This document shows, in pieces, positions 36,774 through 44,935 of a stretch of DNA of 64,000 bases. Numbering within the stretch: the first letter of the stretch is position 1; each line of letters starts with the position of its first letter. The translations under genes and the position numbers were made by a program. The notes below the pieces were generated by a model. That model saw only the letters and a list, made by a program, of their open reading frames with translations. It had not been told where the DNA came from and made no database searches. Source of the DNA: Pseudomonas sihuiensis (lineage in GTDB: Bacteria; Pseudomonadota; Gammaproteobacteria; Pseudomonadales; Pseudomonadaceae); contig NZ_LT629797.1 in assembly GCF_900106015.1 (NCBI RefSeq), forward strand, positions 3,596,001 to 3,660,000, written 5' to 3'.

Positions 36774-37837
36774 GTCCGGAGCAGTTCAACAGCGCCGTGC
36801 TGGCCTGGTACGACCAGCACGGGCGCAAGGATCTGCCCTGGCAGCAGAACATCACCCCGTATCGTGTCTGGGTTTCGGAAATCATGCTGCAGCAGACCCA
36901 GGTCAGCACCGTGCTCGGCTACTTCGACCGTTTTATGGCTGCATTGCCGACCGTGAAGGACCTGGCCGAAGCGCCCGAGGATGAAGTGCTGCACCTGTGG
37001 ACCGGCCTGGGCTACTACACCCGCGCGCGCAACCTGCAGAAGACCGCGCAAATCATCATGCGCGAGCACGGCGGCGAGTTCCCCCGCAGCGTCGAGGCGC
37101 TGGCCGAGCTGCCCGGCATCGGCCGCTCCACCGCCGGCGCCATCGCCAGCCTGAGCATGGGCGTACGTGCGCCGATCCTCGACGGCAACGTCAAGCGCGT
37201 GCTGGCACGCTACGTGGCGCAAGAGGGCTATCCCGGCGAACCGAAGGTGGCCAAGCAGCTGTGGGACATCGCCGAGCGCCTCACGCCGCACGAACGGGTC
37301 GGCCACTACACCCAGGCGATGATGGACCTCGGCGCCACCCTCTGCACCCGCAGCAAACCCACCTGCCTGCTGTGCCCGGTGCGCAGCGGCTGCCAGGCGC
37401 ACCTGCTCGGCCTGGAAATCCGCTACCCGGTGTCCAAGCCGCGCAAGACGCTGCCGCAGAAGCGCACCCTGATGCCGCTGCTGGTCAACGCCGCCGGCGA
37501 CATCCTGCTCTATCGCCGCCCCTCCACCGGGCTGTGGGGTGGGCTGTGGAGCCTGCCGGAACTGGACGACCTCGAGCAGCTCGCCGACCTCGGTCAGCAG
37601 CAACAGCTCGAGCTTGGCGAGCGCCAAGAGCTGGAAGGCCTGACCCACACCTTCAGCCACTTCCAGCTGGCCATCGAACCCTGGCTGGTGCGGGTGACCG
37701 AGCAGCCGAGCCGCGTGGCCGCGGGCGACTGGCTCTGGTATAACCTCGCCACCCCGCCGCGCCTGGGCCTCGCCGCCCCGGTGAAGAAGCTGCTCAAACG
37801 CGCGGCGCAAGCCATTACCGCTGGAGAACCGACATGA
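36770..37837 (+). CDS. mutY: A/G-specific adenine glycosylase
   Basis: Removes adenine mispaired with 8-oxoguanine. The 355-residue protein has catalytic Glu37 in [12 protein letters not shown], the helix-hairpin-helix [12 protein letters not shown] with the following Asp in [10 protein letters not shown], the 4Fe-4S cysteines [17 protein letters not shown], and a C-terminal NUDIX-like domain ([20 protein letters not shown]) that recognises 8-oxoG. It starts in the ATGA overlap with asmA and ends in another with yggX. Confidence 0.97.
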   Translation: MSPEQFNSAVLAWYDQHGRKDLPWQQNITPYRVWVSEIMLQQTQVSTVLGYFDRFMAALPTVKDLAEAPEDEVLHLWTGLGYYTRARNLQKTAQIIMREHGGEFPRSVEALAELPGIGRSTAGAIASLSMGVRAPILDGNVKRVLARYVAQEGYPGEPKVAKQLWDIAERLTPHERVGHYTQAMMDLGATLCTRSKPTCLLCPVRSGCQAHLLGLEIRYPVSKPRKTLPQKRTLMPLLVNAAGDILLYRRPSTGLWGGLWSLPELDDLEQLADLGQQQQLELGERQELEGLTHTFSHFQLAIEPWLVRVTEQPSRVAAGDWLWYNLATPPRLGLAAPVKKLLKRAAQAITAGEPT

Positions 37838-38106
37838 CCCGCACCGTGCTGTGCCGCAAATACAAACAGGAACTGCCCGGCCTGGATCGCGCGCCCTACC
37901 CCGGCCCGAAAGGCGAGGACATCTTCGCCAACGTTTCCAGGCAGGCCTGGGACGAGTGGCAGAAGCACCAGACCATGCTGATCAACGAGCGTCGCCTGAA
38001 CATGATGAACGCCGAGGACCGCAAGTTCCTGCAGACCGAGATGGACAAGTTCCTCTCCGGCGAGGAATACGCCCAGGCCGAAGGCTACGTGCCGCCGAGC
38101 GAGTAA
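37834..38106 (+). CDS. yggX: Oxidative damage protection protein YggX
   Basis: A 90-residue small protein that protects iron-sulfur proteins and aids iron trafficking under oxidative stress. It matches the family throughout: [20 protein letters not shown] with the conserved Cys7, [20 protein letters not shown], and the tail EGYVPPSE. It is coupled to mutY by a 4-bp overlap, fitting a shared role against oxidation. Confidence 0.96.
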   Translation: MTRTVLCRKYKQELPGLDRAPYPGPKGEDIFANVSRQAWDEWQKHQTMLINERRLNMMNAEDRKFLQTEMDKFLSGEEYAQAEGYVPPSE

Positions 38107-38109
38107 GAG

Positions 38110-38189
38110 GTAGGGTGCACGGCTTCAAGTAGGGTGCGCCATGCGCACCAGCCGTCGGCTCTCGATAGCAGTGCGCACGGCGCACCCTC
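38110..38189. repeat. GTAGGGTGCGCC repeat cluster
   Basis: GTAGGGTGCACGG, GTAGGGTGCGCCATGCGCACC and GTGCGCACGGCGCACCCT lie in opposite orientations downstream of yggX. Confidence 0.65.
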
Positions 38190-38241
38190 CCCCTCACGAA
38201 CCTAAGCGCCCGAAATAATTAAATATTTTTCAAACCCGCGC

Positions 38242-38270
38242 TTGACACTGATCCCTCAAATCCGTCTAAT
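38242..38270 (+). promoter_or_regulatory. tRNA-Phe promoter
   Basis: TTGACA (38242-38247) and TCTAAT (38265-38270) are exactly 17 bp apart; the tRNA starts 13 bp later. A GC-rich discriminator GCGCCCCG follows, as in stringently controlled genes. Confidence 0.85.
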
Positions 38271-38282
38271 AGCGCCCCGTTG

Positions 38283-38358
38283 GCCCAGGTAGCTCAGTTG
38301 GTAGAGCAGGGGATTGAAAATCCCCGTGTCGGCGGTTCGATTCCGTCCCTGGGCACCA
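38283..38358 (+). tRNA. tRNA-Phe (GAA)
   Basis: A 76-nt cloverleaf including encoded CCA. The acceptor stem GCCCAGG/CCTGGGC is complete, with D-arm GCTCAGTTGGTAGAGC, anticodon stem GGGGA with loop TTGAAAA, and GGTTCGATTCC T-arm. Confidence 0.98.
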
Positions 38359-38373
38359 TGAATAGCAAACGAA

Positions 38374-38405
38374 GAGCCTCAGCCATGCGCTGGGGCTTTT
38401 TGCTT
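38374..38405 (+). terminator. Terminator after tRNA-Phe
   Basis: GAGCCTCAGC, loop CATGC, GCTGGGGCTTTTTG: a stem with one wobble and a T-run. Confidence 0.75.
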
Positions 38406-38605
38406 TCCGCCTCCGGCAATTTGTCCGTGCCATTATTTCGCCTGCGCGACAAGCAACTGCAGCCAGGCGACACCCGCGACCCAGAGACCCTCTATCGCCC
38501 GGCAAACGGCTTGGCGGTCACGGAAACGCTATGCTAGCTTGGCCGCCAGCCAGGACGGCCCGCAGCACGCCGGAGCGCTTTCGAAGAAGAAGAGGATCAC
38601 ACCCC

Positions 38606-39379
38606 ATGGCCGAGGCGACGCCCGCGCTGGAAATCCGCAACCTGCACAAACGCTACGGCGACCTCGAAGTGCTCAAGGGCATTTCCCTGACGGCCAAAGA
38701 CGGCGACGTCATCTCCATTCTCGGCTCTTCCGGCTCCGGCAAGTCCACCTTCCTGCGCTGCATCAACCTGCTGGAAAACCCGCATCAGGGGCAGATCTTC
38801 GTCGCCGGCGAGGAGCTCAAGCTCAGGGCCGCGAAGAACGGCGACCTGGTCGCCGCCGACAACAAGCAGATCAACCGCCTGCGCAGCGAAATCGGCTTCG
38901 TCTTCCAGAATTTCAATCTGTGGCCGCACATGAGCGTGCTCGACAACATCATCGAGGCGCCGCGCCGCGTGCTCGGCCAGAGCAAGGCCGAAGCCATCGA
39001 GGTGGCCGAAGCGCTGCTGGCCAAGGTCGGCATCGCCGACAAGCGTCACGTCTACCCCAACCAGCTGTCCGGCGGCCAGCAGCAGCGTGCGGCCATCGCC
39101 CGTACCCTGGCCATGCAGCCGAAGGTGATCCTGTTCGACGAGCCCACCTCGGCGCTGGACCCGGAGATGGTACAAGAAGTGCTTAACGTGATCCGCGCGC
39201 TTGCCGATGAAGGTCGCACCATGCTGCTGGTCACCCATGAAATGAGTTTTGCCCGCCAGGTGTCCAGCGAGGTGGTGTTCCTCCACCAGGGCCTGGTCGA
39301 GGAACAGGGGCCACCCGCCCAGGTGTTTGACAACCCGCAATCGGCACGCTGTAAACAATTCATGTCCAGCAATCGCTAA
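38606..39379 (+). CDS. Polar amino-acid ABC transporter, ATPase
   Basis: A 257-residue ATP-binding subunit of the HisP/ArgT type. Walker A GSSGSGKST, Q-loop FVFQNFNLWPHMSVLDNI, signature LSGGQQQR, Walker B VILFDEP and the switch His in LVTHEMSF are all present. It is the first of four genes (ATPase, binding protein, two permeases), together an importer for basic or similar amino acids. The ATG at 38606 follows an AAGAGG site. Confidence 0.95.
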   Translation: MAEATPALEIRNLHKRYGDLEVLKGISLTAKDGDVISILGSSGSGKSTFLRCINLLENPHQGQIFVAGEELKLRAAKNGDLVAADNKQINRLRSEIGFVFQNFNLWPHMSVLDNIIEAPRRVLGQSKAEAIEVAEALLAKVGIADKRHVYPNQLSGGQQQRAAIARTLAMQPKVILFDEPTSALDPEMVQEVLNVIRALADEGRTMLLVTHEMSFARQVSSEVVFLHQGLVEEQGPPAQVFDNPQSARCKQFMSSNR

Positions 39380-39394
39380 CACGGAGCAACATGC

Positions 39395-40147
39395 ATGCAG
39401 AACTATAAGAAGATCCTGCTGGCCGCGGCCGCTACCCTGGCTTTCGGCACCAGCGCTGTCGCCGCCGACAAACTCAAACTCGGCACCGAAGGCGCCTACC
39501 CGCCCTTCAACCTGATCGACGCCAGCGGCAAGGTCACCGGCTTCGACGTGGAAATCGGCCAGGCGCTGTGCGCCAAGATGCAGGCCGAATGCGAAGTGGT
39601 CACCTCCGACTGGGACGGCATCATCCCCGCCCTCAACGCCAAGAAGTTCGACTTCCTGATCGCCTCCATGTCGATCACCGAAGAGCGTCAGGCCGCGGTC
39701 GATTTCACCGAGCCCTACTACACCAACAAGCTGCAGTTCATCGCGCCGAAGTCGGCCGAATTCAAGACCGATGAAGCCAGCCTCAAGGGCAAGGTGATCG
39801 GTGCGCAGCGCGCCACCATCGCCGGCACCTGGCTGGAAGACAACCTGGGCAAGGTGGTCGACATCAAGCTGTACGACACCCAGGAAAACGCCTACCTCGA
39901 TCTGGCCTCCGGCCGTCTCGACGGCGTGCTGGCCGACACCTTTGTCAACTGGGAATGGCTCAAGAGCGACGCCGGCAAGAACTTCGAGTTCAAGGGCGAC
40001 CCGGTATTCGACAACGACAAGATCGGCATCGCCGTACGCAAGGGCGACCCGCTGCGCGAGAAGCTGAACACCGCTCTGCAGGCCATCATCGAAGACGGCA
40101 CCTACAAGCAGATCAACGACAAGTACTTCCCGTTCAGCATCTACTGA
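39395..40147 (+). CDS. Polar amino-acid ABC transporter, periplasmic binding protein
   Basis: A 250-residue exported protein: signal peptide (ILLAAAATLAFGTSAVAA), then the family-3 signature KLGTEGAYPPFNLIDASGKV with TGFDVEIGQALCAKMQAECE. It has DWDGIIPALNAKKFDFLIAS and SITEERQAAVDFTEPYYTN, typical of lysine/arginine/ornithine/histidine binders. A Cys pair (CAKMQAEC) matches the disulfide in this group. The exact ligand needs experiment. Confidence 0.95.
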   Translation: MQNYKKILLAAAATLAFGTSAVAADKLKLGTEGAYPPFNLIDASGKVTGFDVEIGQALCAKMQAECEVVTSDWDGIIPALNAKKFDFLIASMSITEERQAAVDFTEPYYTNKLQFIAPKSAEFKTDEASLKGKVIGAQRATIAGTWLEDNLGKVVDIKLYDTQENAYLDLASGRLDGVLADTFVNWEWLKSDAGKNFEFKGDPVFDNDKIGIAVRKGDPLREKLNTALQAIIEDGTYKQINDKYFPFSIY

Positions 40148-40201
40148 TGACCTGAAGGCATTGCGCCGCCCACTCGGCGGCGCAGTCGCCCGAGCCCTCC
40201 G

Positions 40202-40897
40202 ATGATCTTCGAACTCCACGGATTCGGCCCCGCCCTGGCGGCCGGCACCCTGATGACCATCAAACTGGCGCTTTCCGCGCTGGCGGTGGGTCTGGTGCTC
40301 GGTCTGCTCGGCGCGCTGGCCAAGACTTCGCCGTACAAGCCGCTGCAGTGGCTCGGCGGCAGCTATTCCACCATCGTGCGCGGCGTGCCCGAACTGCTCT
40401 GGGTGCTGCTGATCTATTTCGGCACGGTCGGCCTGATGCGCAGCCTGGCCGACCTGCTCGGCGTCGAGAGCCTCGAACTCTCCGCCTTCGCCGCGGGCAC
40501 CATTGCCCTCGGCCTGTGTTTCGGCGCCTACGCCACCGAAGTGTTTCGCGGCGCCATCCTGGCGATCCCCAAGGGCCACCGCGAAGCCGGCATGGCACTC
40601 GGCATGTCCAAGGCGCGCATTCTCTGGAAATTGATCCTGCCGCAGATGTGGCGCATCGCCCTGCCCGGCCTGGGCAACCTGTTCATGATTCTGATGAAGG
40701 ACACCGCGCTGGTGTCGGTGATCGGCCTGGAAGAGATCATGCGCCGTTCGCAGATCGCCGTGACCGCGAGCAAGGAGCCCTTCACCTTCTATATGGTTGC
40801 AGCCTTCATCTATCTGGGCCTGACCATCCTCGCCATGATCGGCCTGCATTTCCTCGAGAAGCGCGCTAGCCGCGGTTTCGTCCGGAGCGCGTCATGA
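40202..40897 (+). CDS. Polar amino-acid ABC transporter, permease 1 (HisQ-like)
   Basis: A 231-residue inner-membrane permease with about five helices and the cytoplasmic EAA loop GHREAGMALGMSKARILWKL that contacts the ATPase. It starts GFGPALAAGTLMTIKLALSA. It overlaps the second permease by 4 bp and pairs with it in the heterodimeric channel. Confidence 0.94.
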   Translation: MIFELHGFGPALAAGTLMTIKLALSALAVGLVLGLLGALAKTSPYKPLQWLGGSYSTIVRGVPELLWVLLIYFGTVGLMRSLADLLGVESLELSAFAAGTIALGLCFGAYATEVFRGAILAIPKGHREAGMALGMSKARILWKLILPQMWRIALPGLGNLFMILMKDTALVSVIGLEEIMRRSQIAVTASKEPFTFYMVAAFIYLGLTILAMIGLHFLEKRASRGFVRSAS

Positions 40898-41664
40898 GAA
40901 AGAACGCCGCCATCATCGCCTGGCTCACAGCAGGCGTGCTCATCGCACTGGCGCTCTGGACGAGCCTCTCCAGCCTGAACTGGGCAGTGATCATCAAATG
41001 GCTGCCGCGCCTGTCCCAGGGTGCGCTGCTGACCCTGGAGCTGGTGGCCATCGCCGTCGTCGCCGGTCTGATCCTCGCCCTACCCATGGGCATCGCCCGC
41101 GCTTCTCGGCACTGGTACGTGCGCGCCCTGCCGTATGGCTACATCTTCTTCTTCCGCGGCACACCGCTGCTAGTACAGCTGTTTTTGGTCTACTACGGCC
41201 TGGCGCAATTCGACGCCGTGCGCCAGGGCCCACTCTGGCCCTACCTGCGCTCGCCGTACTGGTGCGCGATCATCACCATGACCCTGCACACCGCCGCCTA
41301 CATTGCCGAAATCCTGCGCGGCGCCATCCAGGCCGTGCCGCCCGGTGAAGTGGAAGCGGCGCGCGCCCTGGGCATGTCGCGAGCCAAGACCATGCTCTAC
41401 ATCGTCCTGCCGCGCGCTGCGCGCATCGGCCTGCCGGCCTACAGCAACGAAGTAATCCTGATGCTCAAGGCCAGCGCCCTGGCCAGCACCGTGACGCTGC
41501 TGGAGCTGACCGGCATGGCGCGCACCATCATCGCGCGCACCTATCTGCCGGTGGAGATCTTCTTTGCCGCAGGCCTGTTCTACCTGGTCATCGCCTTCGT
41601 TCTGGTGCGCGCCTTCCGCCTGCTGGAGCGCTGGCTGCGCGTCGACGCCTGCCAGGGTCGCTAA
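40894..41664 (+). CDS. Polar amino-acid ABC transporter, permease 2 (HisM-like)
   Basis: A 256-residue permease: KWLPRLSQGALLTLELVAIA at the start of the core, FFFRGTPLLVQLFLVYYGLA, and EAA loop GEVEAARALGMSRAKTMLYI. An extra N-terminal helix distinguishes it from permease 1. It begins in the ATGA overlap with the first permease and closes the operon. Confidence 0.94.
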   Translation: MRKNAAIIAWLTAGVLIALALWTSLSSLNWAVIIKWLPRLSQGALLTLELVAIAVVAGLILALPMGIARASRHWYVRALPYGYIFFFRGTPLLVQLFLVYYGLAQFDAVRQGPLWPYLRSPYWCAIITMTLHTAAYIAEILRGAIQAVPPGEVEAARALGMSRAKTMLYIVLPRAARIGLPAYSNEVILMLKASALASTVTLLELTGMARTIIARTYLPVEIFFAAGLFYLVIAFVLVRAFRLLERWLRVDACQGR

Positions 41665-41707
41665 GCCAACCGGGCGGCCCACTTGGCAGCCCGGTTCAAC
41701 CAGACGC

Positions 41708-42931
41708 ATGAACGCCATGTCCGAGCCCATCCTTACCTCTGGCGATCTGCTCGCTCGTTTCCAGGCGCTGGACAGCTTTCTTCTGCAGCATCAGGCGCTA
41801 TGGCGACCTCGGCCGTTTCATCACCTGCAGCTGCCTTGGGAAACAGAGCTGGCTGAACTCGCTACCTGGCTGCGCGGCCGCTCTCTGGAACAGGCTGAGA
41901 CCAGCGACAACAGACCCTTCGCACTCTCTGCGCCAGCGCCCTTTCCCGATCTGGCCCGCCAGGCGCAAGCGCTTAGCCAGTTGGGCGAAATTCCGAGCCT
42001 GGACAGTCCACCGCGCGCGCACGCCGTGAGCGTCGACGTGCCCGGTAGAAAGCTGGCGCAGATCCAGGCCTTTGCCAGCCACCTGCAGTTTCGCCAGCGC
42101 CCCACGCACTGGCTCGACTGGTGTTCCGGCAAGGGCCACCTCGGTCGCTGGTTGACTCAGGATGGCCAGCACCTGACCTGCCTGGAGCACGACCCGGCGC
42201 TGATCGAGTCCGGTAGCGCACTGAGCAAACGCCTGGGACTGAACGCCACACATCTACAGCAGGATGTGCTTGCCGATGACTGCAACGAGCGCCTGACGAA
42301 AGAACATACCCCTGTAGCCCTGCACGCCTGTGGCGACCTGCATGTCCGCCTGCTGCAACTGGCCAGCCGCAACGGATGCCCACAACTGGCGGTGGCGCCC
42401 TGCTGCTACAACCGCATCGCCGGCATGCACTACCAGCCCCTCTCGACTGCCGCACAAGCGTCCGCATTGCGGCTTTCACGCGACGATCTCGGCCTGCCAT
42501 TGAGCGAAACCGTCACGGCAGGTGCCCGCGTACGCCGACAGCGCAATCAGTCGATGGCCTGGCGCCTGGCTTTCGATCTTCTGCAACGCCAGCTACGCGG
42601 CATCGATGAATACCTGCCGACCCCGTCGCTGCCCAGCGACTGGTTAAGCAAATCTTTCGCCCGCTTCTGCCATGACCTCGCCGCGCTGCGCGACGTGCCA
42701 CTGCCTGGTGAGCAGGACTGGCCGGCATTGGAAGCTCGCGGCTGGCAACGCCTGGCCGAAGTGCGCAATCTGGAGTTGCTGCGCAACCTGTTCCGCCGGC
42801 CACTGGAACTCTGGCTACTGCTCGACCGCGCCCTGTATCTGCGGGAACAGGGCTACAGGGTGAAGCTGGGCACCTTCTGCGCTTACCAGCTGAGCCCGCG
42901 CAACCTGCTGCTGCTGGCCGAGCGCGCCTGA
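41708..42931 (+). CDS. SAM-dependent methyltransferase-like protein
   Basis: A 407-residue protein with a central Rossmann methyltransferase motif (HWLDWCSGKGHLGRWL near residue 140, then CLEHDPALIESG) and the C-terminal patch LAVAPCCYNRIAGMHYQPLS, as in the GSTCD / Methyltransf_32 group. A PCCYN motif resembles RNA-modifying enzymes. The substrate is unknown. The first of two close ATGs (41708, 41717) is used, and neither has a good ribosome site. Confidence 0.78.
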   Translation: MNAMSEPILTSGDLLARFQALDSFLLQHQALWRPRPFHHLQLPWETELAELATWLRGRSLEQAETSDNRPFALSAPAPFPDLARQAQALSQLGEIPSLDSPPRAHAVSVDVPGRKLAQIQAFASHLQFRQRPTHWLDWCSGKGHLGRWLTQDGQHLTCLEHDPALIESGSALSKRLGLNATHLQQDVLADDCNERLTKEHTPVALHACGDLHVRLLQLASRNGCPQLAVAPCCYNRIAGMHYQPLSTAAQASALRLSRDDLGLPLSETVTAGARVRRQRNQSMAWRLAFDLLQRQLRGIDEYLPTPSLPSDWLSKSFARFCHDLAALRDVPLPGEQDWPALEARGWQRLAEVRNLELLRNLFRRPLELWLLLDRALYLREQGYRVKLGTFCAYQLSPRNLLLLAERA

Positions 42932-43182
42932 GTTGCACACAGAAGCTGTGGATAACTCTGTTGATCCTTTCTGGGAAAATGCTGCAAAGCCACTTGGGAA
43001 TTGCCTCGTAGACATCTGATCATTTTTCGAACAACCTTCGAAGCCTTAGAAAAAACAATAACTTGCGAAAAGTCGTGATCGAATGCACAGAGCCGGTGCG
43101 CCACCATCGCACGCGCCTTCTCTTTGTGCATAAGCCAGAAGCTGCTGATAGCCGAGTCCGGAAAAACCTGGCTCGAAGGTGG
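42932..43182. other. Spacer before tRNA-Thr with one perfect DnaA box
   Basis: TGTGGATAA at 42947-42955 is the complement of the DnaA box TTATCCACA. No other box or AT-rich unwinding region is visible, so a replication origin is not supported. No gene is seen. Confidence 0.55.
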
Positions 43183-43211
43183 CTTTACTCAGGCTGACGA
43201 ATGGATATAAT
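43183..43211 (+). promoter_or_regulatory. tRNA-Thr promoter
   Basis: CTTTAC (43183-43188) and a perfect TATAAT (43206-43211) are 17 bp apart. Confidence 0.7.
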
Positions 43212-43225
43212 GGCGGCCCTTCAGT

Positions 43226-43301
<76 letters not shown>

Positions 43302-43307
43302 TACAAA

Positions 43308-43342
43308 TCAAAGGGTTACGTGAAAGCGTAGCCCTTTTTTGT
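43308..43342 (+). terminator. Terminator after tRNA-Thr
   Basis: AAAGGGTTACG, loop TGAAAG, CGTAGCCCTTTTTTG: a strong stem with T-run. Confidence 0.92.
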
Positions 43343-43660
43343 GCCTGAAATTCGGCTTGGGGTAGGATTGGGGTAGGGATTTGCCACCACACCACCACTC
43401 GGTTAGAAAAAATCTGCGCCAGTCTTACGACCGCTCATCGGGCTATTTCATCCGCCATCACCGATGACGCCCTCCGCATCACATCCCCCGCCATCAAAAT
43501 CTAGGCATTACCAGCATCTTGAAGGCTACTCATGGTCAGAGCCTTTTTCGCCGATATCCCGTAAAGTGCCACCTTGCAGGGCCTCTGCGGGCAGCATAGG
43601 GTGATTGGGCGGGTCGACAGACCTGGCTTCAGGAACACAGCGCCAGAGGATTCTTGTGTC
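43343..43660. other. Non-coding start of the island
   Basis: No gene is evident. TTGGGGTAGG occurs twice, 11 bp apart, at 43357-43377, a short direct repeat of the kind left at integration junctions. The rest leads into the structured RNA. Confidence 0.45.
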
Positions 43661-43662
43661 AT

Positions 43663-43739
43663 GGTGGCTGCATGCGGGGCGCTTCGGCGCGCCGAGTTCC
43701 TAGAGTCTCGGTCTTCCACACCCGCATGCAGCCGCCACC
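43663..43739 (+). ncRNA. Structured leader RNA resembling phage C4 antisense RNA
   Basis: An outer stem pairs GGTGGCTGCATGCGGG (43663-43678) with CCCGCATGCAGCCGCCACC (43721-43739), with a 3-nt bulge. Inside are two hairpins: GCGC-TTCG-GCGC (43679-43690) and CCGAG / CTCGG (43692-43711) with loop TTCCTAGAGT. That loop can pair with ACTCTAG at 43776-43782, next to the ribosome site of the following gene. A three-way junction whose loop is complementary to a downstream ribosome site is the C4 design. Identification with the C4 family is from memory of its architecture. Confidence 0.5.
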
Positions 43740-43760
43740 CTTCGTGTGGAAGCGAAAGGT

Positions 43761-43790
43761 GGTGGCCTCTCTAAAACTCTAGAGGTCACC
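43761..43790 (+). promoter_or_regulatory. Hairpin sequestering the ribosome site of the next gene
   Basis: GGTGGCCTCT (43761-43770) pairs over 10 bp with AGAGGTCACC (43781-43790), with one G-U. The Shine-Dalgarno AGAGG is inside the stem, 7 nt before the ATG at 43793. The loop is CTAAAACTCT. Confidence 0.6.
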
Positions 43791-43792
43791 CT

Positions 43793-44098
43793 ATGCCGCA
43801 GACCAACATCCCTTCGGGCACCACCGACTCAGTGCCCCAAGCCCTCGACGCGTTTAATGGCCTGTTCACTGTTCGCACTGACGTCACCTCCGGCCAACTG
43901 CATGATGAAGCCCAGCTTCGCCAAAACGCCGCAGTCGGCATGCTCCACGCACTCTCCAGTGCAAGTGACTTGAACACCTTGGAAAACCATTTGCTTCTGG
44001 ACTGCATCATGGCACTACGGCTGCTGTGCTCCGATGCGGCTGCGCTGTACGCGGCAGCATGCGAACGCAGCAAAGCAGAAAATCTGCTCCAGCCTTAA
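43793..44098 (+). CDS. Small Pseudomonas island protein (DUF3077/DUF6124-like)
   Basis: A 101-residue acidic, helical protein. FNGLFTVRTDVTSGQLHDEA followed by a long helix ending SDAAALYAAACERS recalls DUF3077/DUF6124 proteins, which are abundant, uncharacterised Pseudomonas accessory proteins. The resemblance is weak. Its ribosome site is buried in a hairpin and preceded by the C4-like RNA, so translation is probably regulated. It converges on the XRE gene with a 4-bp overlap. Confidence 0.6.
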   Translation: MPQTNIPSGTTDSVPQALDAFNGLFTVRTDVTSGQLHDEAQLRQNAAVGMLHALSSASDLNTLENHLLLDCIMALRLLCSDAAALYAAACERSKAENLLQP

Positions 44099-44358
44099 GC
44101 GTCCTTACGCGCTAACTCGGTCTCGAAGCGCTGCACGAATTCGACGAGGCCGATGTTCAGCGCGTGGCAGATATCCCGCAGTTGGACGAGATCAATCCGG
44201 CGCAAGCCGCGCTCGATATCGCTAGCAAACGACTGTGGGCGCTCCAGCGCTTGGGCGAATTGCGCCTGGGTCAAACCAGCTTCCACTCGACACTGCTTTA
44301 GCAGTCTGAGCAGCACCAGGTTCTCATCCCGATACACCGACTTTTCCAACGGGTACAC
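44095..44358 (-). CDS. XRE-family HTH regulator
   Basis: An 87-residue phage-repressor-like protein. The HTH is clear: LLKQCRVEAGLTQAQFAQAL, QSFASDIERGLRRIDLVQLR, then DICHALNIGLVEFVQRFE. The GTG at 44358 is the longest start. A TTG three codons later has GAGG at good spacing and could be the true one. It is divergent from the gene at 44446, with tandem operator-like repeats between them, so it probably represses that gene and itself. Confidence 0.82.
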   Translation of the reverse strand: MYPLEKSVYRDENLVLLRLLKQCRVEAGLTQAQFAQALERPQSFASDIERGLRRIDLVQLRDICHALNIGLVEFVQRFETELARKDA

Positions 44359-44365
44359 CTCACGC

Positions 44366-44416
44366 TTGACAATCCGGCAAGGGTATATCTAATCTACAGA
44401 TATCTGATTTACAGAT
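44366..44416 (+). promoter_or_regulatory. Promoter with tandem XRE operator repeats
   Basis: TTGACA (44366-44371) and TCTAAT (44388-44393) are 16 bp apart. Two abutting 15-mers overlap and follow the -10: ATCTAATCTACAGAT (44387-44401) and ATCTGATTTACAGAT (44402-44416). The second is a perfect ATCTG/CAGAT palindrome. Confidence 0.65.
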
Positions 44417-44445
44417 TATCTGGATAAAGGTTCACGGAGCCATTC

Positions 44446-44931
44446 ATGGATACCCTCACCAAGACACCATCGAGCAATTCGGAAATCCTGTTTTTGATCG
44501 ACAAGAAAACACAGCAAACCAAGATCGAACTTGGCTCACTGCTCTGCGCGTTCAGCGCACCCACCACCCTGGCTAAAGCTGCAGCTTCGATCTGGGAAAA
44601 CGAGCTCTTAATTAAAGAGGATCCCGACTCAGGATCACCGCTGTACTACTTACCAATGCAGCTATCTGCTGACTTCATCGATCTGATTCTTGACCAGTTG
44701 GATTCAGATAGCAGAACAGATGCCGTGCAATTCCGAGATGCTTGCCGAACCATTGAAGCTAGCGCCAACAAGATTTCCAGGCTGCAACAGACCAAACCCC
44801 ACGTCTACGAGACATGGCTGAAGTGGATGGACTCTGATGAAGCCACGCAAACAATGCACAAGATCCTCAGCAGACAGCATCAACACCCACCGGCCACTTC
44901 CCCCAACCATGCAGCTCCGGGAGGACAGTAA
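44446..44931 (+). CDS. Island protein of unknown function
   Basis: A 161-residue hydrophilic, helical protein (QFRDACRTIEASANKISRLQ, then HVYETWLKWMDSDEATQTMH). I recognise no domain. GGAG six bases before the ATG and the operator-bearing promoter make it a real gene. It lies just before and probably in one transcript with the antirepressor-like gene. Confidence 0.6.
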   Translation: MDTLTKTPSSNSEILFLIDKKTQQTKIELGSLLCAFSAPTTLAKAAASIWENELLIKEDPDSGSPLYYLPMQLSADFIDLILDQLDSDSRTDAVQFRDACRTIEASANKISRLQQTKPHVYETWLKWMDSDEATQTMHKILSRQHQHPPATSPNHAAPGGQ

Positions 44932-44935
44932 TCCG

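Noticed and set aside
38597..40849. A 750-codon open frame opposite the ABC transporter genes
   Set aside because: It crosses three real genes antisense and has no signal, domain or ribosome site.
42932..43225. Replication origin
   Set aside because: Only one DnaA box and no AT-rich unwinding element or replication gene.
43501..43719. A 72-codon minus-strand open frame over the structured RNA
   Set aside because: Its sequence is just the complement of the hairpins at 43663-43739; frames of this kind are probably RNA shadows.
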